Below are positions 63,748 to 64,000 of a stretch of DNA of 64,000 nucleotides, piece by piece; the first letter of the stretch is position 1, and each line of letters starts with the position of its first letter. This DNA is from Raskinella chloraquaticus (SeqCode) (lineage in GTDB: Bacteria; Pseudomonadota; Alphaproteobacteria; Rhizobiales; UBA4765). The translations under genes were made by a program, and so were the position numbers. The notes beneath the pieces were generated by a model that was not told the DNA's origin, did not search any database, and saw nothing but the letters and a program-made list of their open reading frames with translations. Where the stretch lies: assembly GCA_002365175.1 (NCBI GenBank), contig DEZK01000036.1, positions 62,001 to 126,000 on the forward strand, given 5' to 3'.

Positions 63748-64000
63748 TGGCGGGCGGCGGCGATGATCACGACAAGGAAGGCGGCGAAGGGTTTCTGAGC
63801 CGCTGGTCACGCGTCAAGGCGCGCCCTGAACGCGATGCCGATATCGCGGTGGCGCCGTTGCCGATCAACGCCATGGATGCGGCCGCCATTCCACCGCAAG
63901 CGTTCGAGGACGGCGCTGCGGACCTGCCGCGGCTGGAGGATATTCTGCCGGAAGGATCGATTGCCCAGTTCCTGCGCAAGGGCATTCCCCAGGCGTTGAC
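63744..64000 (+). CDS. DUF3306 domain-containing protein, N-terminal part
   Basis: The first 85 residues of a DUF3306 protein cut by the window end. 'EGFLSRWSRVKARPERDADI' and 'LPRLEDILPEGSIAQFL' are family marks. GGGAGG lies just upstream; ATG 63744 or the next codon ATG 63747 may be used. The formate dehydrogenase structural and TorD-type chaperone genes are expected beyond the window. Confidence 0.88.
   Translation, partial: MMAGGGDDHDKEGGEGFLSRWSRVKARPERDADIAVAPLPINAMDAAAIPPQAFEDGAADLPRLEDILPEGSIAQFLRKGIPQAL

Overview
The window is a gene-dense, GC-rich chromosomal segment of an alphaproteobacterium, most probably of the order Hyphomicrobiales (Rhizobiales). The assignment rests on gene order typical of that group: ptsP-prfA-prmC-DUF4167, atpHAGDC, sdhCDAB, an IalB-family gene next to rlmN, acnA divergent from ccmAB and followed by a DUF1223 gene, and the formate-dehydrogenase accessory genes DUF6505, DUF6352, DUF3305 and DUF3306. 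No species can be named from the sequence alone. There is one tRNA gene (Arg, CCT). I saw no rRNA, insertion sequence, integrase, prophage or CRISPR array.

Layout. 1-2.75 kb: end of a CarD-type regulator, a strong terminator, an M48 lipoprotein protease and an exported nuclease-fold protein. 2.8-11.7 kb: tRNA-Arg, nitrogen-PTS enzyme I, release factor 1 and its methylase, an RNA-binding-type DUF4167 protein, a MOSC protein and the PriA helicase. 11.9-17.4 kb: the F1 ATP synthase operon, interrupted between atpA and atpG by an exported GlcG/HbpS-like protein. 17.4-21.1 kb: a broken DUF1345 membrane protein gene, a GMC oxidoreductase and methylmalonate-semialdehyde dehydrogenase. 21.6-25.9 kb: a GNAT protein convergent with the succinate dehydrogenase operon, which carries a small coiled-coil gene between sdhA and sdhB. 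26-34 kb: an exported esterase, mesaconyl-CoA hydratase and a malyl-CoA-type lyase (C2/C3 assimilation), a DAO-type oxidoreductase, mtgA, phhB, an SDR enzyme, an MFS exporter and an ECF sigma factor. 34.4-42.5 kb: IalB-like protein, rlmN, a small membrane protein, thpR, ccmB-ccmA, acnA and a DUF1223 protein. 42.5-50.8 kb: a two-subunit molybdenum hydroxylase and a five-gene peptide-type ABC importer. 51-58.5 kb: a very AT-rich patch, a JmjC/cupin-like protein paired with a CelD-type acyltransferase, a dacC-like/EamA/CobW operon and a WD40-cytochrome c fusion. 58.5-64 kb: the start of a formate dehydrogenase accessory island that runs off the window.

Together this is mostly core metabolism: ATP synthase, succinate dehydrogenase, aconitase, cytochrome c maturation and branched-chain/acyl-CoA catabolism, plus a formate oxidation module. 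The most interesting items are a 13-bp perfect inverted repeat that would bury the start codon of the DUF1223 gene, the exported GlcG-like gene inside the ATP synthase operon, a lipoate/biotin-ligase-like protein lacking the usual catalytic lysine in the formate dehydrogenase island, a JmjC-like/acyltransferase gene pair next to a patch of about 16% G+C, and the small coiled-coil protein in the sdh operon. All assignments come from reading motifs by eye; no database search was run.
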